Source of the DNA: JANNBN01 sp963763885
Lineage (GTDB): Bacteria; Actinomycetota; Acidimicrobiia; Acidimicrobiales; JANYDT01
DNA length: 64,000 nucleotides
Direction: 5' to 3'
Assembly (NCBI GenBank): GCA_963763885.1
Contig: CAVXQD010000003.1
Coordinates: 496,001 to 560,000, forward strand
Each line of letters starts with the position of its first letter. The first letter of the stretch is position 1. This document shows positions 1 to 8,053 of this stretch, one piece after another. Position numbers and translations under genes: made by a program. The notes under the pieces were generated by a model. The model was not told where the DNA came from and did no database searches. It saw only the letters and a program-made list of their open reading frames with translations.

Positions 1-1848
1 GCCGTTGAGCGTGTCCCAGCCCATGCCAGGCTCTGAGGTGAATGCGTTGTTGACGCCGATGAACAGGTTGCCGGAGATGTTCTCCAAGTGGCCCCGGTAC
101 TTCAGCCACACGCCAGCCATGGAGATGTGGTCCGTGGTGCACTTGCCACGAGCCTTCATGAGCACTGGCAGCTCGATGTAGTCGTTGCCGTCCCACACAG
201 GGAACGGTTCCAGCAGCTGCAGGCGATCTGAAGTGGGGGAGACCGCAACATCGACTCCGCTGCCGTCAGCTGGTGGAGCAACAAACATGGTGTCGCCGCT
301 TTCGAAACCGCGGGCAGGAAGCTTCTCGCCGATGGGCTCTGCCAACAGCACCTTGGTGCCGTCGTCTGCGGTGAGCGTGTCGGTGATTGGGTTGAAGTCC
401 AACGTGCCGGCAAGCGCGTATGCGATAACGGTCTCTGGGGACGCCACAAACGAGTTGGTGGTTGCGTATCCGTCGTTGCGCTTCGGGAAGTTGCGGTTGT
501 AGCTGTTGATGATGCTGTTGGGTACGCCATCTGGCATGTCGTCGCGCTTCCACTGGCCGATGCATGGTCCGCATGCGTTTGCCAGCACGGTTGCGCCGAT
601 GGCCTCAAGGTCGGCCAAGATGCCGTCTCGTTCGATGGTGGCGCGAACACGCTCGGAACCTGGGGTGACCAGCAGCGGGGTCTTCACCTTCAGGCCCACA
701 GCGGCTGCCTGGCGGGCAATGCTTGCCACACGGGTCATGTCTTCGTAGGACGAGTTGGTGCACGAACCAATGAGTGCGCTGGAAAGCTCCAACGGCCAAC
801 CAGCAGCCTTTGCATTGGCGCCAACCTTGGAGACCGGGTGAGCAAGGTCTGGGGTCATTGGGCCGTTGATATGTGGCTCGAGGGTGGAAAGGTTGATCTC
901 GATCACGCGGTCGAAGTACGTGTCTGGGTTTACCTGCACGTCATCGTCTGCGCGCAGAAGATCTGCGTGCTTATCGGCCAGGTCTGCCAAGCCTTCGCGG
1001 CCGGTGGACTTGAGGTACAGGGCAGTCTCGTTGTCGTAAGGGAACAGCGAGGTGGTTGCGCCGATTTCTGCGCCCATGTTGCAGATGGTGGCGCGGCCGG
1101 TTGCGCTGATTGCGGCAACGCCGGGGCCGAAGTATTCAACAATGGCGCCGGTGCCACCTTCAACGGTGAGGATGTCTGCCACCTTCAAGATGACGTCCTT
1201 GGCGCTGGTCCAGCCGGACATCTCACCCACCAGCTTCACGCCAATGAGCTTGGGGTAACGCACGCCAAACGGCAGGCCAACCATGACGTCTACTGCGTCT
1301 GCGCCGCCGACACCGACTGCGATCATGCCAAGGCCGCCAGCGTTTGGCGTGTGGCTGTCTGTGCCGATCATCATGCCGCCAGGGAACGCGTACTGCTCGA
1401 TGACGACCTGATGGATGATGCCAGAGCCTGGCTTCCAGAAGCCGATGCCGTACTTGGCGCTGACGCTGCGAAGGAAGTCGTACACCTCACGGTTGGTGTC
1501 GTTTGCTACTTCGAGGTCCTTGATGGCGCCGACGCGGGCCTGGATGAGGTGGTCGCAGTGCACCGTTGATGGAACTGCAACCTGTGCCAGGCCGGCGGTC
1601 ATGAACTGCAGCAGCGCCATCTGCGCGGTGGCGTCTTGCATGGCAACGCGGTCTGGAAAGAACTCGCCGTAGGTCTTGCCGCGGTCGAACCCATCGGTGG
1701 AGGCGTCACGCATGTGGCCGAAGAGGATCTTCTCGGCAAGCGACATGGAACGGCCGAGGCGTTGGCGTCCGATGGCAACGTTGGCTGCCATCTTTGTGTA
1801 GACGCTCTGTGCGAGCTCGGTGGGGGTGTTGGCGGCAACTGTTGCCAT
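1..1848 (-). CDS. acn: Aconitate hydratase, mitochondrial-type (3' end cut by window)
   Basis: Citrate/isocitrate isomerase of the TCA cycle, a cytosolic 4Fe-4S enzyme. The reading frame runs from the ATG at 1848 off the window edge, giving 616 residues of an expected ~750-780. The cluster ligands are visible: Cys363 in an IGSCTNSS motif, and Cys426 and Cys429 in NACGPCIGQW. SYNRNFxxRND, SPTSDRLQLLEPF and KCTTDHIS blocks also match the mitochondrial/AcnM-type aconitase closely rather than the AcnA/IRP type. Codon boundaries are uninterrupted. A GntR-family gene is divergently transcribed 95 bp away and is a candidate regulator (inference). The swivel-domain end lies outside the window. Confidence 0.96.
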   Translation of the reverse strand, partial: MATVAANTPTELAQSVYTKMAANVAIGRQRLGRSMSLAEKILFGHMRDASTDGFDRGKTYGEFFPDRVAMQDATAQMALLQFMTAGLAQVAVPSTVHCDHLIQARVGAIKDLEVANDTNREVYDFLRSVSAKYGIGFWKPGSGIIHQVVIEQYAFPGGMMIGTDSHTPNAGGLGMIAVGVGGADAVDVMVGLPFGVRYPKLIGVKLVGEMSGWTSAKDVILKVADILTVEGGTGAIVEYFGPGVAAISATGRATICNMGAEIGATTSLFPYDNETALYLKSTGREGLADLADKHADLLRADDDVQVNPDTYFDRVIEINLSTLEPHINGPMTPDLAHPVSKVGANAKAAGWPLELSSALIGSCTNSSYEDMTRVASIARQAAAVGLKVKTPLLVTPGSERVRATIERDGILADLEAIGATVLANACGPCIGQWKRDDMPDGVPNSIINSYNRNFPKRNDGYATTNSFVASPETVIAYALAGTLDFNPITDTLTADDGTKVLLAEPIGEKLPARGFESGDTMFVAPPADGSGVDVAVSPTSDRLQLLEPFPVWDGNDYIELPVLMKARGKCTTDHISMAGVWLKYRGHLENISGNLFIGVNNAFTSEPGMGWDTLNG

Positions 1849-1913
1849 GGGATTCGACCTCCGTGAGAGTTGTGCCGGGGTGTGCGCAACAGCGACAGCA
1901 TAACCAACCGATG

Positions 1914-1932
1914 AGACAAGTGAAAGACAAGT
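1914..1932 (+). promoter_or_regulatory. Direct repeat in the acn/gntR divergent promoter region
   Basis: Two copies of AGACAAGT, at 1914-1921 and 1925-1932, lie 11 bp apart start to start, which is about one helical turn. They end 11 bp before the regulator's ATG at 1944. The position suits an autoregulatory operator that could also affect acn. This is position-based inference; HutC-type sites are usually palindromic, which this is not. Confidence 0.3.
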
Positions 1933-1943
1933 AAGGTGGGTTT

Positions 1944-2684
1944 ATGGCGCGCGCCTCTTCATTTCGATATCAGGAGATCGCCGGTTCGCTCCGGAAGCGA
2001 ATCGCTGATGGCGAGTTCCCCGGAGGCAGACTGCTCCCGTCAGAGTCCGAGCTGTCCGCAACCTTCGACGCCTCGCGGGTCACAGTCCGCAAAGCGCTTG
2101 AAGCGCTGCGAGAAGAAGGACTTGTGGACTCCCGTCAAGGGTTTGGCTGGTTTGTCGCCGCCGACCCATTGCGGCAAACGCTTGGGCGCCTGGGAACAAT
2201 CGAATCGCAAATGGCCGACAACGGGGTCACCGCCACGCGCAAGGTGCTGGATTTCAGCTACGTCAAAGCACCTCGCCACGTTGCTGCTGTTCTCGGGGCC
2301 GGTCGTGTGCTTGAAGTGCGCCGCCTCAACCTGGCCGACGGAGTCCCGTTTGCACGCGTCACCGTGTGGGTGCCTGAGGATCTGGCCGGTGAGCTCTCGC
2401 ACGCAACCGTGGAACGCAGTTCGTTCTACGACCTGCTGCCGGTGGAAGTTGGCGGCGCTACGCAAACAATCGGTGCAGCTGCTGCGTCACAAAGTGATGC
2501 CGACGTCCTGGAGATCCCGGTCGGCTCACCGGTGTTGCGTTGTCAACGTGTCACGCACTCCATCGATGGACGCGTGGTGCTGTTCAGCGAGTTTGTGTTT
2601 CCTGCGCACACAACCGAGTTTGTGGTCGATCTCCCGCACGCCGCATCGTCCATGGCTCCCAGCGGGATTCGTCTGATCCCCTAG
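1944..2684 (+). CDS. GntR-family (HutC subfamily) transcriptional regulator
   Basis: DNA-binding repressor/activator of 246 residues. The N-terminal winged helix-turn-helix (about residues 8-75) has the GntR signature: IADGEFPGGRLLPSESEL, then a recognition helix in SRVTVRKALEALREEGLV. The C-terminal part (about 90-240) is a UTRA ligand-binding domain, recognisable from VLEVRRL, PFARVTVWVPEDL and a late PVLRCQRV strand. The effector is unknown. It faces acn across a 95 bp gap, so control of the TCA gene is plausible but unproven. Start ATG at 1944; the next gene starts 5 bp after its stop. Confidence 0.93.
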   Translation: MARASSFRYQEIAGSLRKRIADGEFPGGRLLPSESELSATFDASRVTVRKALEALREEGLVDSRQGFGWFVAADPLRQTLGRLGTIESQMADNGVTATRKVLDFSYVKAPRHVAAVLGAGRVLEVRRLNLADGVPFARVTVWVPEDLAGELSHATVERSSFYDLLPVEVGGATQTIGAAAASQSDADVLEIPVGSPVLRCQRVTHSIDGRVVLFSEFVFPAHTTEFVVDLPHAASSMAPSGIRLIP

Positions 2685-2689
2685 GGTCG

Positions 2690-3244
2690 ATGGTCATGAA
2701 AAGCGGCACAAAAAGGGGCACTCGTAACAGCCGCCGAGGTGCGTCGGCGCGGATGAACCAACGAATGCTGCGGACCGCGATTCCGCTGATCATCGCGCTC
2801 GTCGGAATCGGCGGCAGGTTTGTGACGTCCAAAAGCTCGGCGGACACTTCGACCAAGTCGGGCTCCTCAGCCAACTCGGGCACGTTGGCCAAGTCATCAT
2901 CCGCAACGGATTCGGGCACATCGTCGGACTCGGGCTCAGCTGCAGTTGATCGGTCAATCGGGTTCAGATCAGCTTCCACGTTCGCATCTCATTACGAGAA
3001 ACACGGGCGCGAGTTCGGAAACATCAGCAAGGCCAAATACCTGGGAATGGCGCAGGAGCTACGCGATGCGCCACTGTCTTCAACGGTGATTCAGACATGG
3101 CAGGCACGCGGCAACTGGGCACGGTACGACCGGTCATCTGGGTCGTTCATCGCGTTCCGTAAGGACAAGGTGATTCTCACGTTCTTCAGACCTGACGACG
3201 GCGAGGACTATTTCCGTCGTGCATCGGCCCGAACAGAACCATGA
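2690..3244 (+). CDS. Membrane-anchored protein with BECR-type nuclease/toxin-like C-terminal domain
   Basis: 184-residue protein beginning at ATG 2690 (alternative ATG 2696). It has a basic N-terminus, a single hydrophobic segment at about 29-42, a Ser/Thr/Gly/Lys-rich low-complexity linker (about 47-83) and a compact C-terminal domain (about 95-178). That domain contains the pattern F..HYEKHGREFG, YLGMAQELRDAP, RYDRSSGSFIAF and ILTFFRPDDGEDYF. This resembles the small phage-Barnase/EndoU/ColicinE5-D/RelE-like nuclease domains found at the tips of polymorphic toxins. The resemblance is from memory, not a search. No immunity gene is obvious downstream; the kinase gene follows after 7 bp. It could instead be a non-toxic extracytoplasmic domain. 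Confidence 0.6.
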   Translation: MVMKSGTKRGTRNSRRGASARMNQRMLRTAIPLIIALVGIGGRFVTSKSSADTSTKSGSSANSGTLAKSSSATDSGTSSDSGSAAVDRSIGFRSASTFASHYEKHGREFGNISKAKYLGMAQELRDAPLSSTVIQTWQARGNWARYDRSSGSFIAFRKDKVILTFFRPDDGEDYFRRASARTEP

Positions 3245-3251
3245 CGACCCC

Positions 3252-4397
3252 ATGACCGACAACCCTTCATCGGTGAACGACCTTTCCGAACGCCTGGCAC
3301 GAGTACTGCGCGCAAAGGTGGAAGGCCTCGTTCGCCTCAGCGGGGGAGCATCACGTGAGATCTGGTCCTTCGACACGGTGGAGCCCGCAACAGGGACGCG
3401 ACGCGAACTGATTTTGCGGCGCGATCCGACCTACTCACAACGCGGACCGGGGGCGCCGAACAGCACGGCAGAAGACGCTGGCATGGAACTGGAGGCCCGA
3501 CTCCTCAACGCGGCGGCGCGCGCCGGTGTGCCGGTGCCAGCGGTTCGCGCAGCGGGGCCTGCATCAGCTGATCGGCTGGTGACGGGTTACCTGGTGATGG
3601 ACCGCATCGCCGGCCAGACAATCGCCCGCAAGATCCTCCGCGATCCGGAGTACGCAACCGCACGAACCGTGTTGGCATCGCAATGTGGGGCGGCCCTCGC
3701 CAAGCTGCATTCCATCGATCCTGCCTCCGTGCGCGGGCTTGAGGCAACGCAGCCGGTGGAGCGCTATCGCACCATCTACAACGAGCTCAGCTCTTTGCTT
3801 GGGTATCGGTCGCAGGTGTTCGAGTTTGCGCTCTCGTGGCTTGACGCAAACCCGTTGACGGCAAGACCCTCCACCGTGGTCCATGGTGATTTCCGGCTTG
3901 GCAACCTCATTGTGGACGCCTCCGGGTTGGCGTCGGTCTTGGATTGGGAACTGGCCCATACCGGTGACCCTATGGAAGATCTTGGCTGGCTGTGCGTGAA
4001 GGCGTGGCGGTTTGGTGGCGCTGGAGAAGTTGCGGGTGTCGGCAGCATCGATGAGTTGCTTGCTGCCTACGCTCAGGCTGGCGGCAACGCGGACCGCGAC
4101 GCCCTCAATTGGTGGATTGTCTGCGGAACGCTCATGTGGGGCGTGATGTGCATGATGCAGGCCAACGCGCATCTCTCCGGGTCTGCGCAGTCAGTTGAAC
4201 TGGCCGCCATCGGCCGGCGAGTGGCTGAACAAGAACACGACCTCTTGTTGCTGCTTGCGCCCGACGATCTCGCAGAAGCCAAGGCGAGTTTGCGGCTCGT
4301 GCTGTACCCGGTGAGCCGGCCAAGAGCGACGCGTTCGGAGTGCCGTCGGCGCAGGCTTTGCTGCTTGCCGTGCAGCACTACATCGAGCACGACGTGA
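3252..4397 (+). CDS. APH-family phosphotransferase (ACAD10/YcbJ-like)
   Basis: Predicted small-molecule kinase of the aminoglycoside phosphotransferase/choline kinase fold, about 381 residues from ATG 3252 (an upstream in-frame GTG-type start at 3219 would overlap the previous gene). The Brenner motif is clear at about residue 210: VVHGDFRLGNLIVD, followed by VLDWELAHTGDPMEDLGWL with the metal-binding Asp. Substrate unknown; actinobacterial homologues often sit near acyl-CoA dehydrogenases. The last ~30 residues are Arg/Cys/Ser-rich and look like out-of-frame translation. They overlap the start of the DUF6285 frame, so the true C-terminus may be altered by a frameshift near 4307-4315. Confidence 0.88.
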   Translation: MTDNPSSVNDLSERLARVLRAKVEGLVRLSGGASREIWSFDTVEPATGTRRELILRRDPTYSQRGPGAPNSTAEDAGMELEARLLNAAARAGVPVPAVRAAGPASADRLVTGYLVMDRIAGQTIARKILRDPEYATARTVLASQCGAALAKLHSIDPASVRGLEATQPVERYRTIYNELSSLLGYRSQVFEFALSWLDANPLTARPSTVVHGDFRLGNLIVDASGLASVLDWELAHTGDPMEDLGWLCVKAWRFGGAGEVAGVGSIDELLAAYAQAGGNADRDALNWWIVCGTLMWGVMCMMQANAHLSGSAQSVELAAIGRRVAEQEHDLLLLLAPDDLAEAKASLRLVLYPVSRPRATRSECRRRRLCCLPCSTTSSTT

Positions 4398-4594
4398 TGG
4401 AGTCCACAACGGGCCGCGTCCAATTCCATGCGCGCGTAGCATCCAACGCCTTAGCGATGGTCGCCCGCCAATTGGCAGCAACCATCGTGCCCGATGCGGT
4501 TGAGATCGCGCGGGGCAAATCGCCCAACGCGCAGATGGCGGCATCCACGGTCGCCCGGTTGGCGGTTGCCAACCCCGGCTACCTCTCGAAGTAA
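4340..4594 (+). CDS. DUF6285 domain protein
   Basis: 84 residues from GTG 4340 showing VPSAQALLLAVQHYIEHDVM, GRVQFHARVASNALAMVARQL and MAASTVARLAVANPGYLSK. This is the pattern of the DUF6285 family, which is typically encoded directly after APH-type kinases. It overlaps the kinase frame by 58 bp in a different frame, with no good ribosome-binding site. In the same frame upstream the reading continues open as PGEPAKSDAFG. It may therefore be translated as a C-terminal extension of the kinase after one missing base, or by coupling from the internal GTG. Function unknown. Confidence 0.7.
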   Translation: MPSAQALLLAVQHYIEHDVMESTTGRVQFHARVASNALAMVARQLAATIVPDAVEIARGKSPNAQMAASTVARLAVANPGYLSK

Positions 4595-4630
4595 CCGCAG
4601 GAAATGCGGGTGCCCACTCAGGGTGAAAAG

Positions 4631-5815
4631 ATGTGGTCCGTGAGTGGAACTGGTTTGAGCGGGAAGAGCGAGACCCGGCGGAGGTCGCTGTTGGTGGCCA
4701 TTGTGGTTGCCATGGCTGGTGGGCTGCTGGTTGCCAGCGTGGCAGCGCCGCCGTCAGGTGCGCAGGCGGCCGGAACCGGTGGAATCGGCGACCGTGTCTG
4801 GAACGATGCCAACGGCAACGGAATCCAAGATGCTGGCGAAGGTGGGGTTGCTGGTGTGGTGGTTCGTGTGCATTCAACTGGCGGCGCGCTGCTTGGGCAA
4901 GCGGTGTCCGATGCAACCGGCCGGTTTCTGGTCGGTGGTCTGGCGCCCGATCTGGTGACGGTCTCGGTTGACCTTGCATCGCTTCCGGCACAAAGCGGTA
5001 TCGCTCCGCAGTCGCAGACCGGTTGGACCCTCGATTCCGACTTCAGCCCTACCTCGGGCACCACGCGGTCATACGCCAACGCCGGTGGCAACCTCAACGT
5101 GGACCTCGGATTGGTCGGGGTTGCTGTGGGTCCGTCAACCACACCCACCACCGTCGCCCCGACCACGCTTCGGCCGACCACCATCGCCCTCACAACCACA
5201 ACTACGGCCACTCCAATAACCACGACCACGACCACGCTCGCCCCGCCCGTTGGGATCAGCGGAACCGTATGGAACGATGCCAACGCAAACGGGCGTCGAG
5301 AAGCCAACGAGGCGCGGGCTAGCGGAACGGTGTTGGGGTTGCATCGTGTGGTTGGTGGAACCTGGAGTTGGTATTCATCAGGCCTCACCAACGCGTCGGG
5401 GTCGTATGCGTTCATAGGTTTGCCAACGGGGTCGTATGCCGTGGTAATCGACCGCGGTGCAGCCCGCTCGTTCAGCGCTCCCAATGTTGGCTCCGACGAC
5501 CTCGACTCTGATGTGAACGACCTCGGCTACGTGGTGGTAGCCGCTTCCTCCGGCGCCGCAACCGTCGTCGACGCTGGGTTGCTCGTCGGCCCTGCTCCAA
5601 CCAGTACAACAGCTCCGGGCACAACAGCCCCACCACTTTCGCCCCAACCACGCTTCGGCCGACCGACCGCACCGACGACAACCGCCACCACGACAACCAC
5701 CACCACAACCACCGTCGTGCAGCGGGTGCCGGCCAATCCGCGTGATGCCGCTTGGCGACTCGATCACTGCGTGGCCGGACTCCTATCGCGGGTACTTGTA
5801 TCAGTGGCTTCGTAG
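4631..5815 (+). CDS. SdrD B-like repeat surface protein, N-terminal part of a frame-broken gene
   Basis: Exported protein with a hydrophobic signal/anchor near residues 20-45. It carries two SdrD-B-like (Cna-B/prealbumin fold) modules, each opening with the calcium-loop-like VWNDANxNGxxxxxE pattern (about 50-165 and 208-320), separated and followed by Thr/Pro-rich linkers. Start ATG 4631 is preferred because AGGGTG lies just upstream; ATG 4604 is also possible. The last ~28 residues, after VVQRVPAN, are out of frame with the lipase/esterase domain that follows. Removing one A at 5735-5736 would give VPAIRVMPLGDSIT and fuse this directly to the SGNH domain. Confidence 0.8.
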   Translation: MWSVSGTGLSGKSETRRRSLLVAIVVAMAGGLLVASVAAPPSGAQAAGTGGIGDRVWNDANGNGIQDAGEGGVAGVVVRVHSTGGALLGQAVSDATGRFLVGGLAPDLVTVSVDLASLPAQSGIAPQSQTGWTLDSDFSPTSGTTRSYANAGGNLNVDLGLVGVAVGPSTTPTTVAPTTLRPTTIALTTTTTATPITTTTTTLAPPVGISGTVWNDANANGRREANEARASGTVLGLHRVVGGTWSWYSSGLTNASGSYAFIGLPTGSYAVVIDRGAARSFSAPNVGSDDLDSDVNDLGYVVVAASSGAATVVDAGLLVGPAPTSTTAPGTTAPPLSPQPRFGRPTAPTTTATTTTTTTTTVVQRVPANPRDAAWRLDHCVAGLLSRVLVSVAS

Positions 5816-6391
5816 CTCGGGCCGCAACGTCGATTTCGTCGGCCGACAGGTGTGGCAGCCCACAGCGGGAGGCGACGCAGACCACGAAGGCCACGGTGGC
5901 TTCACCATCGGTCCTGATGGAAACATCGATTGGTTGGGCAACCCCGGCAACCTTGACTGGGTGGTGAAGCAGGCGTTACCTGCAGGCAACCCCGACGTGA
6001 TCATCCTGGCCATCGGTGCAAACGACATCGCAGGCGGCGGAACGATTGCCGCCGAGGCTCCCAACCGCCTTGCAGGTTTGGTCGATTCAATCAAACGCCT
6101 TAGCCCCAACGCGTGGATCATCCTTGGCGACCAAATCCCCACACGGTGGTCGCCCAACAGCTCTCCAACCATCGACGCGTTCAACGCACGGGCGCGGATC
6201 CTGGGTGAAGCATCAGCAACAGACCGGGTGGTCTGGGGCAACACGTTGGGAGGACTCAAAGCCCAGGCGTTCGACCTCAATGTGGACTTGCAAGACGAGT
6301 CGCATCTCTCGGCATCGGGTGGCGCAAAGTACGCGGTGGCTTGGCGCCCGCCGTGATGGCTGCGATCGATGCGGTTGGCTGCCAGCGCTGA
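5742..6391 (+). CDS. SGNH/GDSL hydrolase domain, C-terminal part of the frame-broken surface esterase
   Basis: Serine esterase/lipase-like SGNH domain. Block I is MPLGDSIT (nucleophile Ser), the block III-like segment is AIGANDIAGGG with Asn, and the block V-like segment is DESHLSASG with the catalytic His. In the shifted frame the domain stops at 6356, but from about 6335 the original frame resumes and reads GGLAPAVMAAIDAVGCQR to a TGA at 6391, a natural C-terminus. So the domain lies between two compensating one-base shifts relative to the upstream SdrD-B gene. The intact product would be a secreted, Thr-linked carbohydrate or lipid esterase (inference). GTG 5742 is unlikely to be a true start because the homologous region begins upstream. 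Confidence 0.8.
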
Positions 6392-6406
6392 GCGGGGTCA
6401 TCGGCT

Positions 6407-6448
6407 ATCCGTCACGTAACCGTCCAAGAAGGCGGTTTGGTGACGGAT
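6407..6448. terminator. Bidirectional hairpin between the convergent SGNH and YbjN genes
   Basis: Perfect 9 bp arms ATCCGTCAC (6407-6415) and GTGACGGAT (6440-6448), continued by an almost complete inner stem (6417-6422 with 6433-6438) around a 10-base loop. It sits just downstream of the plus-strand hydrolase and before the stop of the minus-strand YbjN gene. There is no clear T-tract. Confidence 0.6.
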
Positions 6449-6483
6449 GATGTGCTGCCAGTCGACAGCTTGCGAGTTCAGTG

Positions 6484-7017
6484 TCAGTTCAGTGTTGCGT
6501 CGCCAGGGGTGGCGGCTGGCGTGTGCTGCGCCGACATGTCTGCAAGCCAGCCCGGCATCCACTGCCAGAACTCGATTGCGCCGCCGAGCGTTTCGGAGAT
6601 GAGATCGTCGACCAACACCTGCGTGGCACCCGCCCCAAGGGGGTAGTGGCAAACCAAGTGAACCTGGCCACTCTCCGGTGGGTCTGCCGGTGCCGAGTCC
6701 TCGGCGCGCTTCACAACCAACCCAGCTTTTGGGTAGCGCCGTTCAACGTTCCACTGATTGCAGGCAGACATCACCGGCATCAGCGCCTCTGGAGGGATGG
6801 TGGCCATTGCAATGCCCCTGATGGTGAGCACGTCGCCGTTTGGTCCCTCAGCCCCGATGAACACGGCAAGCGTGATGGGGTTGCCGGTGTCCGACGCGTC
6901 GTTGGTCCCTTCGATGGCGAGGGCAAAGCGATAGTCGCCGTCGTCATCGATATCGAACTCGATCTCACGCGACTCCAGGTGCGTGGCGATCATGGGTGCT
7001 TCGAACGGGCTGAACAT
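6484..7017 (-). CDS. YbjN domain-containing protein
   Basis: 177-residue cytosolic protein without signal or membrane segment. The YbjN fold is indicated by an acidic strand region (FDIDDDGDYRFALAI), the VLTIRGIAMATIPPEAL block, the helix CNQWNVERRYPKAGLV with the typical WN..R.PKA core, and the C-terminal repeat of the strand-helix unit. The family is of uncertain biochemical role and is often annotated as a sensory transduction regulator or type III secretion chaperone-like protein. It is transcribed in the same direction as the enoyl reductase, but 124 bp containing a dispersed repeat separates them, so co-transcription is doubtful. Confidence 0.8.
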   Translation of the reverse strand: MFSPFEAPMIATHLESREIEFDIDDDGDYRFALAIEGTNDASDTGNPITLAVFIGAEGPNGDVLTIRGIAMATIPPEALMPVMSACNQWNVERRYPKAGLVVKRAEDSAPADPPESGQVHLVCHYPLGAGATQVLVDDLISETLGGAIEFWQWMPGWLADMSAQHTPAATPGDATLN

Positions 7018-7080
7018 CTCTCAATTCTGGTCTGTGTCAGCAGGCTTGTGGAGCGGGCCAGGTAGGAGCAGACCCTATGC

Positions 7081-7142
7081 ACGATGGGTTGCTCCACCTC
7101 GGGTTCAACTTCGATCCCTCCGTTCACCACTCGGCCGCGCCC
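7081..7142 (-). repeat. Dispersed ~60 bp intergenic repeat, copy A
   Basis: On the minus strand this reads GGGCGCGGCCGAGTGGTGAA, then CGGAGGGATCGAAG and GGTGGAGCAACCCATC. It is nearly identical to copies at 18766-18825, 25018-25073 and 38492-38550. It fills most of the gap between the ybjN and fabI genes. Confidence 0.85.
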
Positions 7143-7936
7143 TAAGCGCCGATGGCGTGAAACCCGCCGTCCACATGGATGATTTCGCCGGTGGTCAGGG
7201 GGAACCAGTCACTGAGCAGCGCAACCACGCTTTTGGCGACGGCTGACGATTCGTTGACGTCCCAGCCAAGCGGCGAGAGTTCCACCCAGCGTTCTTCGAA
7301 CTTGGTGAAACCCGGGATGGATTTCGCTGCGATGGTTTTGATGGGGCCGGCAGCCACCAGGTTTGACCGCACTTTGTGAGGGCCTAGGTCACGGGCGAGG
7401 TACCGGTTGAGCGATTCCATGGCCGCCTTAGCAACACCCATCCAGTCATACGCTGGCCACGCAACGGTTGCATCGAAGGTGAGGCCCACATACGCGCCGC
7501 CGCCAGCGGCGTCCCACAACGGGAGCAGCGCTTCGGCCAGTGGCTTCATGGAATAAGCAGAGATCTGCACTGCCGTCGCGACGTCTTCCCACTGCGCGGG
7601 AAAGATGCCAGAGCCAAGGCACACGGCAGGCGCGAAGCCGATGGCGTGCAGCGCAGCGTCGATTCCTCCCCATTTGGCGGTGAGGCGTTCCGTTAACGCG
7701 GTGAAGTGCTCTGGAACGGTCACATCGAGCTCCAACACCTCCACGGCATCGGCCTCGAGGCCAGCGCCGGTAGCGAGCTTGCGTCCCATCCGGGTGGTAA
7801 GGCCCATGCCCCGACCAGCGCCGGTGAGGACAATTTCAGCCCCTTCGGCGAGGGCGGTCTCGGCCACCCCGTACGCAAGAGAGGCGTCGGTGAGGACGCC
7901 GGTGATGAGGACTCGTTTGCCACTGAGGATGCCCAT
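7142..7936 (-). CDS. fabI: Enoyl-[acyl-carrier-protein] reductase, InhA/FabI type
   Basis: NADH-dependent reduction of enoyl-ACP in fatty-acid synthesis II; cytosolic. 264 residues. The N-terminal nucleotide-binding region is GKRVLITGVLTDASLAYG, which is the FabI-type glycine pattern rather than a classical SDR one. The catalytic pair is Tyr163-x6-Lys170 in PAYDWMGVAK. VRSNLVAAGPIKTIA and LLSDWFPLTTGEIIHVDGG blocks match mycobacterial InhA strongly. Unlike mycobacteria, no fabG lies directly upstream. Start ATG 7936 leaves 117 bp to the divergent F420 reductase. Confidence 0.95.
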   Translation of the reverse strand: MGILSGKRVLITGVLTDASLAYGVAETALAEGAEIVLTGAGRGMGLTTRMGRKLATGAGLEADAVEVLELDVTVPEHFTALTERLTAKWGGIDAALHAIGFAPAVCLGSGIFPAQWEDVATAVQISAYSMKPLAEALLPLWDAAGGGAYVGLTFDATVAWPAYDWMGVAKAAMESLNRYLARDLGPHKVRSNLVAAGPIKTIAAKSIPGFTKFEERWVELSPLGWDVNESSAVAKSVVALLSDWFPLTTGEIIHVDGGFHAIGA

Positions 7937-8053
7937 GGGCGCAGAGGCTAGCGGCGCAAGTCCGGCCGGACTTGCGCGGTTAGGGTGGCGATGTGCGTTC
8001 TGTCACATCGGATGGAATGGCGCGAAGGTCGTAAGAAGAGGGATCGTGACGGC

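Noticed and set aside
838..1569. 243-codon plus-strand frame inside the aconitase region
   Set aside because: Antisense shadow; the minus-strand aconitase is uninterrupted and strongly conserved.
2040..2465. Minus-strand 141-codon frame within the GntR gene
   Set aside because: Composition is irregular and it lies fully antisense to a well-defined GntR/UTRA protein.
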